Positions 17,653 to 26,926 are shown, counted from the stretch's first letter. The stretch: 64,000 nucleotides of DNA from JBBPZK01 sp965219175 (GCA_965219175.1 CBDCNI010000001.1:1240001-1304000); one strand, 5' to 3'. The notes: generated from the sequence alone by a model not told the origin. Translations and numbers: made by a program.

Positions 17653-17690
17653 ACCGTCAGGGAAAGCGAAGACTTCAGTAAGGACTGTCG

Positions 17691-18479
17691 TTGGACAACG
17701 GCAATAGTAAAAAGAAGATACCGGTTCAGAGGCAGGCGGAGGTTCGCAGCTTGTTGGGTCGTCGTGGGGCGGCTTCGATCCCGGACATCGTCGCTGCTCT
17801 TGGTGTTTCACCCTCAACTGTGCGGCGGGACCTCGATGAGTTGGCGAAGGAGGGATTCGTTCGGCGTTCTCACGGTGGGGCTGTGACGATAGAGAGGACT
17901 ACCGGCGAGTTGTTGTTCAAAGACCGGCGCAGGCAGAACCGCCGTGAAAAAGCAAGGCTTGGCGCCTATGCCGTAGCGCTTCTGGAGCAGGAACAGAGCG
18001 TACTGTTCGACTCCTCATCTACGGTTTTGAGTGCGGCCGAAGCGCTGCAGGAGATGCGTCTCAAGATCACCGCCGTAACAAACGACGTGAACGTTGCCTC
18101 CGTGCTCGCGGAGACTCCGGACGTGAGCGTAATCGTACCGGGGGGTGAGATCCGTGAGGGTTCCTTTACTCTGCTCGGACCGTACACGCAGACTTTCCTC
18201 GATAGCCTGCACGTGGACGTCGCCTTGATGGGGATACACGCGATCACGGGCGCGACCCTTAGCGAGTCGAGCCTCTCGGTCGTCGAGGCGAAGCGTGCCA
18301 TGATCCGTGCTGCGAGGAGAGTAATACTACTCGCCGACCACAGCAAATTTTGCTCTCCGGCGTTCTTCGAAGTCGCGCGCCTCGAAGATGTGCAAGACCT
18401 CATAACCGACGAGGCGACCCCTCGATCCGCGCTTGAGTCCGCCAGAGCTTCCGGCCGGCTGCGGGTCCATGTGGTGTGA
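17691..18479 (+). CDS. Second DeoR/GlpR family transcriptional regulator
   Basis: This 262-residue regulator is paralogous to the one at 12096. The winged helix includes RGAASIPDIVAALGVSPSTV, and the sensor domain has FDSSSTVLSAAEAL, ITAVTNDVNVASVL and LADHSKFCSPAFFE. TTG 17691 is preceded by AAGGA with suitable spacing. An SDR gene follows 33 bp downstream, then a ribose-type ABC transporter, so it most likely controls that carbohydrate operon. Its sensor domain should bind a sugar phosphate, but which one is not visible. Confidence 0.92.
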   Translation: MDNGNSKKKIPVQRQAEVRSLLGRRGAASIPDIVAALGVSPSTVRRDLDELAKEGFVRRSHGGAVTIERTTGELLFKDRRRQNRREKARLGAYAVALLEQEQSVLFDSSSTVLSAAEALQEMRLKITAVTNDVNVASVLAETPDVSVIVPGGEIREGSFTLLGPYTQTFLDSLHVDVALMGIHAITGATLSESSLSVVEAKRAMIRAARRVILLADHSKFCSPAFFEVARLEDVQDLITDEATPRSALESARASGRLRVHVV

Positions 18480-18512
18480 GAGTAATGACGATCCTCGGAA
18501 TAGTAAGGAGGC

Positions 18513-19295
18513 GTGTTGGCTGAGAGAACGAGAGAAGCGTCACGAGGTCTGGGACGTTTGCGGGACAAAGTAGCGGTCGTTACCGGCTCGGCCAAAGGGA
18601 TCGGTCGAGCAACTACCGAGTTGTTCGCTCGGGAGGGGGCGCGTCTCGTCATAAACGACGTGGACGAAACTGGGCTTATGGAGTTGCGAGATCAACTGGA
18701 GGAGTCAGGAGCCGAGGTAGAGGCTGTCGTTGGAGACGTCTCTGTTATAGAAGATGCGAAGAAGATCGTAAGAACCGCTGTGGAGAGTTTCGGACGGGTG
18801 GACGTGCTCGTGGCGAACGCGGGCGTCATCCCGCTCAACAACATCGTGGACGCGACGCCGGAGGGTTGGGATCACGTAATGGCGGTGGACGGCCGGGGGA
18901 TGTTCCTGACGTGCAAGTACGCAGTCGAGGCGATGCTCCAGACGGGCGGCGGCTCCATCGTGTGTCTCTCGTCGATCTCGGGGCTGGCCGGACAGAAAGA
19001 GCAATCGACGTATGGACCGGCGAAGTTCGTGGCCTCAGGCATAACAAAGCACCTGGCAGTGGAGTGGGCTGATCGAGGTATAAGGGTCAACGCCGTCGCC
19101 CCCGGCACTATACAGACCGAGGCGGTGGCAGGGTTGCCGGACGAGTACAAGGAGCCAATGCTGGCGGCGCATCCAATAGGACGGCTCGGTGAACCTTCCG
19201 AGGTGGCGCACGCCATACTCTTTCTGGCTTCCGAAGAAGCCTCGTTCGTTACCGGGACGATATTGCCGGTGGATGGAGGATATCTTGCCCAATAA
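18513..19295 (+). CDS. SDR family oxidoreductase (sugar/polyol dehydrogenase-like)
   Basis: This is a classical SDR of about 260 residues with TGSAKGIGRA for cofactor binding, NAGVIP, the catalytic Ser in SSISGLAG, the Tyr/Lys pair in YGPAK and the C-terminal TGTILPVDGGY. Asp or similar acid residues after the second strand (INDVDE) suggest NAD over NADP. AAGGAGG lies just before GTG 18513, but it is better spaced for TTG 18516, one codon later. Placed between a DeoR regulator and a sugar ABC transporter, it probably oxidises the imported sugar or polyol. This is inferred from context. Confidence 0.88.
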   Translation: MLAERTREASRGLGRLRDKVAVVTGSAKGIGRATTELFAREGARLVINDVDETGLMELRDQLEESGAEVEAVVGDVSVIEDAKKIVRTAVESFGRVDVLVANAGVIPLNNIVDATPEGWDHVMAVDGRGMFLTCKYAVEAMLQTGGGSIVCLSSISGLAGQKEQSTYGPAKFVASGITKHLAVEWADRGIRVNAVAPGTIQTEAVAGLPDEYKEPMLAAHPIGRLGEPSEVAHAILFLASEEASFVTGTILPVDGGYLAQ

Positions 19296-19388
19296 AACTT
19301 GCCTTCCGTCGAAAGAGAAGGACCCCTGAGAGAACCGTCTTGAGGATAGGGGGGGTAGTCAGTAAGTCCGGGGATAGATAGAGGAGGA

Positions 19389-20411
19389 GTGGTGTCGAGA
19401 AGGATTGCAGGGGTGTTGGTACTTCTGGTCGCGGCTTTAACATTGCTGGTGGCTTGTAGTAGTGGTGGTAGCGGCGGAGGGCAGGGCGGAGGCGGAAAGC
19501 AGATCACGGTCGGCTACGCCGGCCCGACGTTGAACAACGCTTTCTTCGTTGGTCTTCTCAAAGGAGTTCAGAACGGCGCAAACAAGCACAACTTCAAACT
19601 GATCAAGACAAACGCCGACGGGGACGCAGGTCAGCAGTTCAACAACGCCCAAAACCTGATCAACCAGGGCGTGGACGCTCTTATAGTCGTCCCGATAGAT
19701 GCCAACGGGATCGTGCCGGCCGTCAAGGCGGCCAACAGCGCCGGTATCCCGGTCTTCACCCTAGATCGTGGCGCCGACGGCGGGAAGCTCACCAGCGTAG
19801 TCGAAACCAACAACGTGGAGGCCGGGAAGAAAGCCGCCAATTACATAGCGGATCTGCTCAAAAAACGGTACGGAAAACCCGAGGGCAACGTGGTTGACCT
19901 CCAGGGGCTCATCGGAACCACGGCTGCGGCGGATAGAGAGAAAGGTTTCCAGAAAGCGATAAAGCAGTATCCGGGGATCAAGATAGTAGCGAACCAGCCG
20001 GCCGACTTCGACCAGGAGAAGGCTCTCAACGTGACGAGCAACATTTTGCAGGCCAACTCCAAGGTAGATGCAATCTTCGGCGCCAACGACGATAACACTG
20101 TCGGCGCGGAGCGCGCGATAGATTCGGCGAACCGTTACAACCCGCCGGACAGCAAGAAGCATATCTACGTCGTCGGCATCGACGGCACGGCGCAGGCGTT
20201 GCAGGCTATAAGCAACGGCAAGCAGACCGCGACGGTCAGCCAGAACCCGATCAAGATGGCGGAGAAGGAGATGGACTTCATAAACCAGAAGGTCGTCAAG
20301 AACAAGACGGTCCCGAAGCGGTCCTTCTACCCGACTATCATCATCGACAAGAGCAACATCGACAGCCAGAAGGTCAAGGACTATGGCATCTGGAGCAAGA
20401 AAGTCAAGTAG
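19389..20411 (+). CDS. Sugar ABC transporter substrate-binding lipoprotein (RbsB-like)
   Basis: This 340-residue protein is a periplasmic-binding-protein type 1 of the ribose/galactose class. It has a lipobox ending in LTLLVAC, then a Gly/Ser linker. NNAFFVGLLKGVQNGANKHNF, GVDALIVVPIDANGIVPAVKAA, GIPVFTLDRGADGG and IFGANDDNTVGAERAI are family hallmarks of the two-lobe fold and hinge. GGAGGA lies directly upstream, so GTG 19392 may be the real start rather than 19389. It would capture a monosaccharide or related polyol outside the membrane and deliver it to the permease encoded downstream. Confidence 0.92.
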   Translation: MVSRRIAGVLVLLVAALTLLVACSSGGSGGGQGGGGKQITVGYAGPTLNNAFFVGLLKGVQNGANKHNFKLIKTNADGDAGQQFNNAQNLINQGVDALIVVPIDANGIVPAVKAANSAGIPVFTLDRGADGGKLTSVVETNNVEAGKKAANYIADLLKKRYGKPEGNVVDLQGLIGTTAAADREKGFQKAIKQYPGIKIVANQPADFDQEKALNVTSNILQANSKVDAIFGANDDNTVGAERAIDSANRYNPPDSKKHIYVVGIDGTAQALQAISNGKQTATVSQNPIKMAEKEMDFINQKVVKNKTVPKRSFYPTIIIDKSNIDSQKVKDYGIWSKKVK

Positions 20412-20427
20412 AGGCTAACAACCATCC

Positions 20428-20460
20428 GGCTCGTCGGGACTTACCATCCTGGCGAGCCGA
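20428..20460 (+). promoter_or_regulatory. Intercistronic stem-loop between binding-protein and ATPase genes
   Basis: CGGCTCG (20428-20434) pairs with CGAGCCG (20454-20460) in the 62-bp gap after the binding-protein gene. Such structures commonly protect the upstream message or lower downstream transcription, so that the binding protein is made in excess. No T-tract follows. Confidence 0.5.
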
Positions 20461-20473
20461 CCGGAGGTAACGC

Positions 20474-22006
20474 ATGGACGCAGCGGCCCTGGTAATGGAG
20501 GGTATAGACAAGCGGTTTCCGGGGGTCCACGCGCTCAAAAGCGTGGATTTAGAGGTCACGCCCGGCCAGGTGATGGGTATTGTCGGTGAGAACGGAGCTG
20601 GAAAATCTACGCTCATAAAGGTTCTCTCCGGGGCTTACCGTCCGGATGAGGGACGTATCTTCGTGAACGGAGAGAGCTTGCGGACTGGTGGCCCGGCCGA
20701 ATCCCTGGCTGCCGGAGTAGCCGTTATATACCAGGATCTCAGCTTGATCCCGGAGATGACGGTAACCGAAAACCTGTTTCTCGGGGACATGCCGTCTCGT
20801 GGGTTTGTTTTGAATCGTGGTGAGGCTCGTGCCGCGGCGCGCCAGCTGCTTGGCCGAGTCGGGCTCGAAAACCAGAATGTGGATGCACCCGTAGGATCGC
20901 TACGATTGGGGATCAGGCAGCTCATCGAGGTGGCGAAAGCTTTGCACCGGGACGCCCGCATTCTGGTAATGGACGAGCCGACGAGTGCCCTGCAAAGCTC
21001 GGAGATAGAGGTTCTCTTCAATGTCGTCCGTAGTTTGAGGCAAGAAGGTATCTCGGTCATCTACATTTCGCACCATCTGGAAGAGGTCTTCGAGATCTGC
21101 GACGCCGTAACCGTGATGCGCGACGGCGCGGTGGTCAGTGCTCGTCCGATAGATGAATGGACCACGGAATCGCTGGTGCAGGCGATGGTAAACAAGCGTA
21201 TGGATTCGTTCTTCCCGAGCCGGGATCGGAACTTCGGCGAGGTGGCGCTAGAGGTCAGAAACCTGAGTTTTGAACCGCAGGTGCGCGAGGTTTCGTTCAG
21301 CGTGAGAGAAGGTGAGATACTGGGGATTGCCGGAATCGTGGGAGCCGGAAGAACTGAGACCTTGAAGACTATCGCTGGTATAACTCCCGCTACGGGCGGA
21401 GAGATACTGGTCAAGGGTAGAAAGCTTAGAATCCGCTCGGTCGGGGAGGGACTGAATTCGGGTATCGTCTACGTACCGGAGGATCGAGGTACCGAGGGTC
21501 TCGTACACTCGGCCACCATCAACGAGAACATGGTTTTGAGCATCCTGAAAAGGATAAGCCGTGCGGGGGTTGTGGACGGTAGCCGTTACCGGGACTTCGG
21601 AAAACGGCTCAGGGAGCGGTTTGGAGTACGCGCTTCTTCTCTGAGACAACCGGCCGGCAGCCTTTCGGGCGGCAATCAGCAGAAAGTCATCCTGGCGCGG
21701 GCTCTAGCCACCGAACCGGCCGTCGTACTCCTGGATGAGCCTACTCGCGGCATAGACGTCGGAGCGAAGTCGGAGATCTACCAGTACATGCTCGACATAG
21801 CGGCGGAAGGCGGGGCTGTATTGATGGTTAGTTCCGAGTTCCCGGAGTTGCTGGGAATGGCAGACCGCATCATCGTCATGCGTGGTGGACGGGTGGTTGG
21901 TGAAATACCGGGCGCGGAGGCGAACCAGGAGAGGATTCTGGAGTACGCAACCGCTGGAACAGCGCTTGACAGTCCCGAGTCGGTAGAGGAAGAGGAGGAT
22001 GAGTAG
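20474..22006 (+). CDS. Sugar ABC transporter ATPase with two nucleotide-binding domains (RbsA/MglA-like)
   Basis: This 510-residue protein contains two ATPase cassettes. The first has Walker A GENGAGKST and Walker B ILVMDEPTSAL, with a signature region SLRLGIRQLIEVAKAL that lacks a strict LSGGQ. The second has the atypical Walker A GIVGAGRTE and signature LSGGNQQKV with VVLLDEPTRGID. This asymmetry is normal for RbsA/MglA/XylG. Its stop overlaps the GTG start of the permease by one base. It would sit on the cytoplasmic face and power uptake of a monosaccharide or polyol. Confidence 0.93.
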   Translation: MDAAALVMEGIDKRFPGVHALKSVDLEVTPGQVMGIVGENGAGKSTLIKVLSGAYRPDEGRIFVNGESLRTGGPAESLAAGVAVIYQDLSLIPEMTVTENLFLGDMPSRGFVLNRGEARAAARQLLGRVGLENQNVDAPVGSLRLGIRQLIEVAKALHRDARILVMDEPTSALQSSEIEVLFNVVRSLRQEGISVIYISHHLEEVFEICDAVTVMRDGAVVSARPIDEWTTESLVQAMVNKRMDSFFPSRDRNFGEVALEVRNLSFEPQVREVSFSVREGEILGIAGIVGAGRTETLKTIAGITPATGGEILVKGRKLRIRSVGEGLNSGIVYVPEDRGTEGLVHSATINENMVLSILKRISRAGVVDGSRYRDFGKRLRERFGVRASSLRQPAGSLSGGNQQKVILARALATEPAVVLLDEPTRGIDVGAKSEIYQYMLDIAAEGGAVLMVSSEFPELLGMADRIIVMRGGRVVGEIPGAEANQERILEYATAGTALDSPESVEEEEDE

Positions 22007-23031
22007 TGACCGAAGAGCATACTGTAGGTGATGAGCAGAAAGACCAGTCGTTACGGCAAAGCTCCCGAGACCGCGGGATCTCAGGTGTTATTAGACGTTT
22101 CCTTACCGGTATAGGACCTATACTCGGGGCCTGGTTGTTGCTCTGTGTCATACTCGCCGTAACCGCTCCGAATTTCCTCGAAGTAAGCAACTTCGCCCAG
22201 ATAGTGATCCAATCCTCTGTTATCGGCATCTCGGCTGTAGGCATGACTTTCGTTATCATTACGGCGGGCATCGACCTTTCCGTCGGCTCGGTCGTGGCCC
22301 TGACCGGCATGCTCGCCGCCCTATCCATGCAGAGTGGGGTGCCGGGTTTGATCGGCATATTGGTAGCCCTTGGAGCCGGGTTCCTGGTCGGCGCCTTCAA
22401 CGGCTTCTCGACAACCTTCTTCGGCATAACACCCTTTATCGTGACGCTGGCGATGCTCTCTATGGCTCGCGGCCTGACGCTGGCTGTAAGCAGCGGACAG
22501 ACGGTATACGGCTTCCCGAGCAGCTTCACCTTCGTCGGACAGAGTAACTTTCTAGGGCTGAACCTTCTGGTCTGGCTCACCCTGGTCGTCTTCATTATTG
22601 GATACTTCGTGCTCTCGCGAACTGTCTTCGGGCATCAGGTATACGCTGTCGGCGGCAACCGCGAAGCGGCGCGCCTAGCCGGTATCCCCGTTCGGCGCGT
22701 TTCATTCCTCGTTTACGCGATCTCCGGACTCTGCGCCGGTCTCTCCGCGGTAGTCTTGACCTCTCGCCTCAACTCGGCGTTGCCTTCCGCGGCCCAGGGG
22801 CTGGAGTTACAGGTAATAGCGGCGGTCGTTATCGGGGGGACTTCGCTCTTTGGAGGACGTGGAACGATGGGCGGCACGCTCGTCGGCGTGCTCCTGATCG
22901 GCACCCTCAGTAATGGCCTTACCCTGTTGAACGTGGCGCCTTTCTGGGTGCAGTTCGTGCAAGGTGTAGTCATCTTTCTCGCTGTTCTCGTTGACGCGCT
23001 CAACCGTCGTGGAGGAAACGCAACTAGATAA
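22006..23031 (+). CDS. Sugar ABC transporter permease (RbsC-like)
   Basis: This 341-residue membrane protein has eight to ten helices. It carries GMTFVIITAGIDLSVGSVVAL, LGAGFLVGAFNG, TPFIVTLAMLSMARG, and VYAVGGNREAARLAGI, the cytoplasmic coupling loop of the family. It ends with GGTSLFGGRGTMGGTLVGVL, also conserved in RbsC/XylH. A charged N-terminal tail of about 25 residues precedes the first helix. GTG 22006 overlaps the TAG stop of the ATPase gene, indicating translational coupling. It forms the membrane channel for the sugar delivered by the binding protein. Confidence 0.93.
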   Translation: MTEEHTVGDEQKDQSLRQSSRDRGISGVIRRFLTGIGPILGAWLLLCVILAVTAPNFLEVSNFAQIVIQSSVIGISAVGMTFVIITAGIDLSVGSVVALTGMLAALSMQSGVPGLIGILVALGAGFLVGAFNGFSTTFFGITPFIVTLAMLSMARGLTLAVSSGQTVYGFPSSFTFVGQSNFLGLNLLVWLTLVVFIIGYFVLSRTVFGHQVYAVGGNREAARLAGIPVRRVSFLVYAISGLCAGLSAVVLTSRLNSALPSAAQGLELQVIAAVVIGGTSLFGGRGTMGGTLVGVLLIGTLSNGLTLLNVAPFWVQFVQGVVIFLAVLVDALNRRGGNATR

Positions 23032-23116
23032 GAAATCATCTGGTTCTCAGACCGCCTCACCGAACATTGAATATTCGGGTAATATGCCGAACACTGGAGC
23101 CTTGGGAAAGGAGCAG

Positions 23117-23929
23117 ATGGTGGAGTTACCGAAGAATGTATCGAGGGTCGTTGACCTCTCTCTGACGGTTTCGGAGCGGCTGCCGGGTACGTGGCCGGGT
23201 CATATGAGGTACGCCCACCACAACTGGAACTGGTTCGCCGAGGTGGACGGGCCTACCGGCTCGACCCGGAGTGAGGCTCCGTATCAGACGAACTTCTTCG
23301 TTATAGACGAGCATTGCGGCACCCACTTCGACGCGCCGACTCACTTTGTACCGCCGGAGGACTCGGGGCTTCCCTGGGCGAGCCCTCTCGGTGCGGAAGA
23401 CGGAGACAAGGTGCCGCCGGAGGACTTAATGGGGCCGGCTGTAGTGGTGGACGTGAGTTTCCTCGCCGGGGAGGGCAGGCCGGGAGAAAGCCCGTTTATC
23501 ACGGTGGATCACGTGCGTGACTGGGAAGAGGAGAACGGGTCGCTCCGGGAGGGTGAGGTTGTGTTGTTCCGGACTGGGTGGGACTGCTACTACGTCGAGG
23601 GTGATGAGAGCCTGAAGTACATGCACGGCTCGCTGGTTACGGGAGATTTCCCAGGATGGCCGGCGCCTGCTCCCGAAACGGCGATCTACTTGCACGAGAA
23701 GGGGATCAAGACCGTCGGCATAGACGCGCCGAGCATCGGGTCTTCCCACGACGGCGTCCCGGTTCACCAGGAGGGTCTCAGCCGCGGCCTTCGCTACGTA
23801 GAGATCCTGACGAACCTCGGCGAACTCCCCACGCGCGGCGCCTTCTTTATCTTCCTGCCGATCAAGATAGCCGGCTCTTCGGGAGGCCCCGGCCGGGCGA
23901 TAGCCCTCCTACCGGAAGAAGGCGGTTAA
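23117..23929 (+). CDS. Cyclase family protein (metal-dependent hydrolase, kynurenine-formamidase fold)
   Basis: This protein of about 270 residues carries the family metal motif as HCGTHFDAPTHF, with RVVDLSLTVSERLPGTWPGH at the N-terminus and GIDAPSIG near the C-terminus. Members hydrolyse amide or lactone-like bonds with divalent metal. AAAGGAG at 23107-23113 supports a start at ATG 23117 or GTG 23120. A longer frame from 22991 would overlap the permease gene and add an unrelated tail. It sits directly after the sugar ABC transporter and before an MFS transporter. Hydrolysis of a sugar-derived lactone or a cyclic intermediate is possible but not shown. Confidence 0.85.
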   Translation: MVELPKNVSRVVDLSLTVSERLPGTWPGHMRYAHHNWNWFAEVDGPTGSTRSEAPYQTNFFVIDEHCGTHFDAPTHFVPPEDSGLPWASPLGAEDGDKVPPEDLMGPAVVVDVSFLAGEGRPGESPFITVDHVRDWEEENGSLREGEVVLFRTGWDCYYVEGDESLKYMHGSLVTGDFPGWPAPAPETAIYLHEKGIKTVGIDAPSIGSSHDGVPVHQEGLSRGLRYVEILTNLGELPTRGAFFIFLPIKIAGSSGGPGRAIALLPEEGG

Positions 23930-23979
23930 CGGATTTTCGTGGGTCGTGTTTTTGTTCGTGCGCTTGAAAGGAGGATGAG

Positions 23980-25308
23980 ATGTCGGAAGTCGCTGGTGAA
24001 AGGGTTGACCGCCACAGGGGGCAGGAGGGAGACCGACGGTACACGATCTACTTGATAATCGCGGCGCTGGCGGGTTGGGCGCTCGCTTCCTACGACCTGA
24101 ACCTGCTAACGCTCACCCTACCGGATATCCGCCAGGGTCTCGGCCTATCCAACTTCGCGGTCGGCGCGCTCGGGTTCATCGTCTACGCCGCGCAGTTCAC
24201 CCTCACCATGTTCGTCGGCTACGGCATGGACACCATGGGGCGAAAGTGGATGTGGGTGCTCTGTCTGTCGGGGGCGGCCATCTTCACCGGGCTTACGTTC
24301 TTCGTCCAGAACTACTGGCAGCTCGCAGTTGTTCGGGCGCTGGCCTCCGGGCTCGCTTTCTCGGAGCTTGCGGTCTCTATTACCATCGTCAACGAGCAGG
24401 TCACCGCCGCGCGCCGGGGTCTCCTGTACTCCATAGTGCAGGGCGGGTGGCCGCTCGGGGTCTTTCTGGCGTCGGGAGTGTACCTGGCCTTCAGCGGCTA
24501 CGGGTGGCGGTTCGTCTTCTTGCTCGGCGTCATCCCGATCCTGATAGTAATGATCGCCCGCCTCTTTATAAAGGAATCCGACCGCTTCCAACACGTCCAG
24601 CAGATCAAAGAAGCTCGCGCAGCCGGAAATCAGAGCCGGGTAAACGAGTTGCTCGAAGAGTACGATGTGGATGTCGAGGAACTTCAGGACGTTACGGTGA
24701 AGCAACTCTTTGCGACACCAGGTCCGATGCGGAGGCAACTCATCCTGCTAACCGTGACGTGGATGTTCTATGGTTGCTCGTTCGTCGCGACCAACTTCTA
24801 CATCGCGGATTTCCTGACACAGGCCAAAGGCTTCTCGGGAGGTCAGGCCGGCACGTTGCTGCTCATTTCCGGCGGGATAGGGTTCTTCTTCTACGTGTTT
24901 GGTGGGTGGCTCGGGGAGAGGTGGGGGAGGCGCGAGGTCATAATTGGGACCGGGTTGTTGGTTGCTCCGCTCAACTTGATCTTCTTGTTCGTCAACCAGT
25001 ACGTCTTGGTCGTGGTGATCTACTTCCTTATCTACCAGGTCACCAACGGAACGTGGTCCGGCGCCGGCTACGCCTACCAGGCCGAAAGTTTCCCAACCAG
25101 AGTGCGGGGCACGGCCATAGGCTTCCTAGGCGGGATGTTGACCGGCGGCTTCATAATCGGGTCTATTTTGTGGACCATCCTGACGAGCGTCTCAACCCCG
25201 ACCGTCGCCTGGCTGGTCGTCGCCGTCGGCCTCGCCCTCGGACAGTGGCTTACCCTGCTCCTCCGAAAGATACCGCCCGGCCAGGAACTCGAAGCCATAA
25301 GCACCTGA
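23980..25308 (+). CDS. Major facilitator superfamily transporter
   Basis: This 442-residue protein has twelve predicted helices and a long central cytoplasmic loop (about residues 195-245, rich in Glu/Asp/Arg). It carries GYGMDTMGRKW, the loop 2-3 motif of sugar/acid MFS porters, and GGWLGERWGRRE, its repeat in the second half. YQAESFPTRVRGTAIGFLGG resembles the sialate/aromatic-acid/sugar transporter groups. AAAGGAGG lies 5 nt before the ATG. It probably imports an organic acid or sugar related to the flanking cyclase and MetE-like genes; the substrate is not identifiable. Confidence 0.9.
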   Translation: MSEVAGERVDRHRGQEGDRRYTIYLIIAALAGWALASYDLNLLTLTLPDIRQGLGLSNFAVGALGFIVYAAQFTLTMFVGYGMDTMGRKWMWVLCLSGAAIFTGLTFFVQNYWQLAVVRALASGLAFSELAVSITIVNEQVTAARRGLLYSIVQGGWPLGVFLASGVYLAFSGYGWRFVFLLGVIPILIVMIARLFIKESDRFQHVQQIKEARAAGNQSRVNELLEEYDVDVEELQDVTVKQLFATPGPMRRQLILLTVTWMFYGCSFVATNFYIADFLTQAKGFSGGQAGTLLLISGGIGFFFYVFGGWLGERWGRREVIIGTGLLVAPLNLIFLFVNQYVLVVVIYFLIYQVTNGTWSGAGYAYQAESFPTRVRGTAIGFLGGMLTGGFIIGSILWTILTSVSTPTVAWLVVAVGLALGQWLTLLLRKIPPGQELEAIST

Positions 25309-25345
25309 TCCTGATGCAGAATCGGCGAGTGTTAGACTCCGCGAC

Positions 25346-26455
25346 ATGACAAACTTTCACGCAGACGTAGTGGGCAGCCTGCTCCGCCCGCCGGAGCTTC
25401 TCGAAGCTCAGAAGAAGTATGCCGCCGGGGAGATCCCCGCCGCCGAATTCAAGCGCGTCGAAGACCGGGCGGTTGACTGGGCCATCGGCTTGCAGGAGCA
25501 GGCGGGTCTTGAGGTCATCACTGACGGCGAAATGCGCCGGGAGTCGTTCCAGAGCCAGATGGTCGAGTCGACGGAGGGATTCGGGGAGCACGACATAAAC
25601 GCCTACCTGTGGGGAGACTGGCACGGCGACGAGGCCGTCGGAGATAAAGATACCGGTCGCCCGGAGACGCTCGGGGTGGTCGGGAAGCTCCGCCGCATAC
25701 GCCACCTCTCGGTCGAAGAGTTCGTCTACGCCCGCGCCAGGACGGACAGGACTATAAAAGTAACGCTCCCGAGCCCAACGCTCTACGCGAACTTCTGGTC
25801 GCCCGAACTCTCGAAAGAAGCCTACCCGACGATGGACGCGTTCGTGGAAGACGTGGCGGAGATCCTTCGGGAAGAAGTCGAGGAGCTAGTGCGGCTCGGC
25901 GCGACCTACATACAACTCGACGCGCCCCACTATCCGCTCCTGCTCGAACGTAAGACCCGCAAGTTCTACGAGAAACGCGGCTGGGACCTCGACAAGTGGC
26001 TCTCGCGCGGCTTGGAACTGGACAATTACGTTCTGGGCGAGCATCCCGGCCTCACGACCGCCTTCCACCTTTGCCGGGGCAACCAGGGGAGCCGCTGGCT
26101 CGTCTCCGGTTCCTACGAGCCGCTCGCTCGCCGCATCTTCGGCGGCGTCAAAGCCGACCGGCTGATGCTGGAGTACGACGACGAACGGAGCGGCGACTTC
26201 GAGCCATTGTCCCACGTGCCGGAGGACAAGGTCGCCGTTCTCGGTCTCGTCACGACTAAGACCCCCCGGCGCGAGACCACCGAAGATTTGGAAACTCGCA
26301 TTCGGCAGGCTTCCGAATACATCCCGCTGGAACGGCTCGCCCTGAGCCCGCAGTGCGGCTTCGCGACCTCCATAGTCGGTAATGCGATCTCCGTCGAAGA
26401 CGAAGAGTACAAGCTCCGCACCATCGCCGAGACCGCCGCCAGCGTCTGGGGATAA
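25346..26455 (+). CDS. MetE C-terminal-like methyltransferase family protein
   Basis: This 369-residue protein matches only the catalytic C-terminal barrel of cobalamin-independent methionine synthase. The zinc ligands are visible in order: His and Cys in FHLCRGN, Glu in MLEYDDE, and Cys in LSPQCGF. An N-terminal VVGSLLRP motif and VITDGEMRRESF are also typical. It lacks the N-terminal half of full MetE, so it is a short single-barrel homolog, which in many bacteria moves methyl groups between non-folate donors and thiols or has unknown function. No Shine-Dalgarno is evident before ATG 25346. It follows the MFS gene by 37 bp and probably shares its transcript. Confidence 0.88.
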   Translation: MTNFHADVVGSLLRPPELLEAQKKYAAGEIPAAEFKRVEDRAVDWAIGLQEQAGLEVITDGEMRRESFQSQMVESTEGFGEHDINAYLWGDWHGDEAVGDKDTGRPETLGVVGKLRRIRHLSVEEFVYARARTDRTIKVTLPSPTLYANFWSPELSKEAYPTMDAFVEDVAEILREEVEELVRLGATYIQLDAPHYPLLLERKTRKFYEKRGWDLDKWLSRGLELDNYVLGEHPGLTTAFHLCRGNQGSRWLVSGSYEPLARRIFGGVKADRLMLEYDDERSGDFEPLSHVPEDKVAVLGLVTTKTPRRETTEDLETRIRQASEYIPLERLALSPQCGFATSIVGNAISVEDEEYKLRTIAETAASVWG

Positions 26456-26474
26456 CGGCATTTCCGTCCCGACG

Positions 26475-26766
26475 CTCCTCATAACTGGGGCCTGGCGGTG
26501 TCGGGAAGACAACGGTTGCCTTCGAGGTCTGCCACCAACTTGAAGCGGCCGATATCGCGCACGCCATGATAGACACCGACGAACTGGACCGCCTCTATCC
26601 GCCGCCCTACGATGACCCACACAAGAGACGCCTCACGAGCAAGAACCTGCGCGCCGCCGGTGCTCCGCGCCTGATCCTGACGATGGTTGCTCTCCACACC
26701 GAAGAGGAGCTTGCCCTTTATACTGCTCACTCCCTCGGTCTCTATACTCAGACTCTCGAGTTGTAG
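26475..26766 (+). pseudogene. Frameshifted, truncated P-loop (AAA-type) nucleoside kinase-like gene
   Basis: Removing one G from the GGGG run at 26487-26490 restores a reading frame with a perfect Walker A (LLITGPGGVGKTTVAFEV). It continues through HAMIDTDELDRLYPPP to RLILTMVALHTEEELALY and a TAG at 26764-26766. Small actinobacterial ATP-binding proteins with this IDTDELDR motif are, to my knowledge, about twice as long, so the copy is also shortened, apparently with an internal loss after LTSKNLRAA. No ribosome site or normal start codon precedes it. It is either decaying or affected by a homopolymer error plus real truncation. Confidence in the family is moderate, and in inactivation good. 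Confidence 0.6.
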
Positions 26767-26926
26767 ACTTGTGGGGAGCAGTTCGTGGGCCTCGATGACG
26801 ATTCTCATGACGGCGCTTCTCCTTATCTGATTCAACGGAGACTAACGGTAAGGCTTATTAACCAGGAATGCGGCAGAGCCGGTATTTCTTGATGAGGTCT
26901 CAACCCAATTACACATATCGTCCGTC

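Noticed and set aside
25309..25345. SAM or cobalamin riboswitch before the MetE-like gene
   Set aside because: Only 37 bp separate it from the MFS gene, too short for either riboswitch, and no conserved elements are present.
24075..25349. A 424-codon frame inside the MFS gene in another phase
   Set aside because: Arg/Gly-rich shadow of the transporter gene, which has a strong ribosome site and full MFS motifs.
25346..26455. Full methionine synthase MetE
   Set aside because: The protein has only the single catalytic barrel; the N-terminal half of MetE is absent, so a methionine synthase role cannot be claimed.
26479..26835. A 118-codon minus-strand frame over the broken P-loop gene
   Set aside because: The plus strand shows a recognisable Walker A after repairing one base; the minus frame has no motif.
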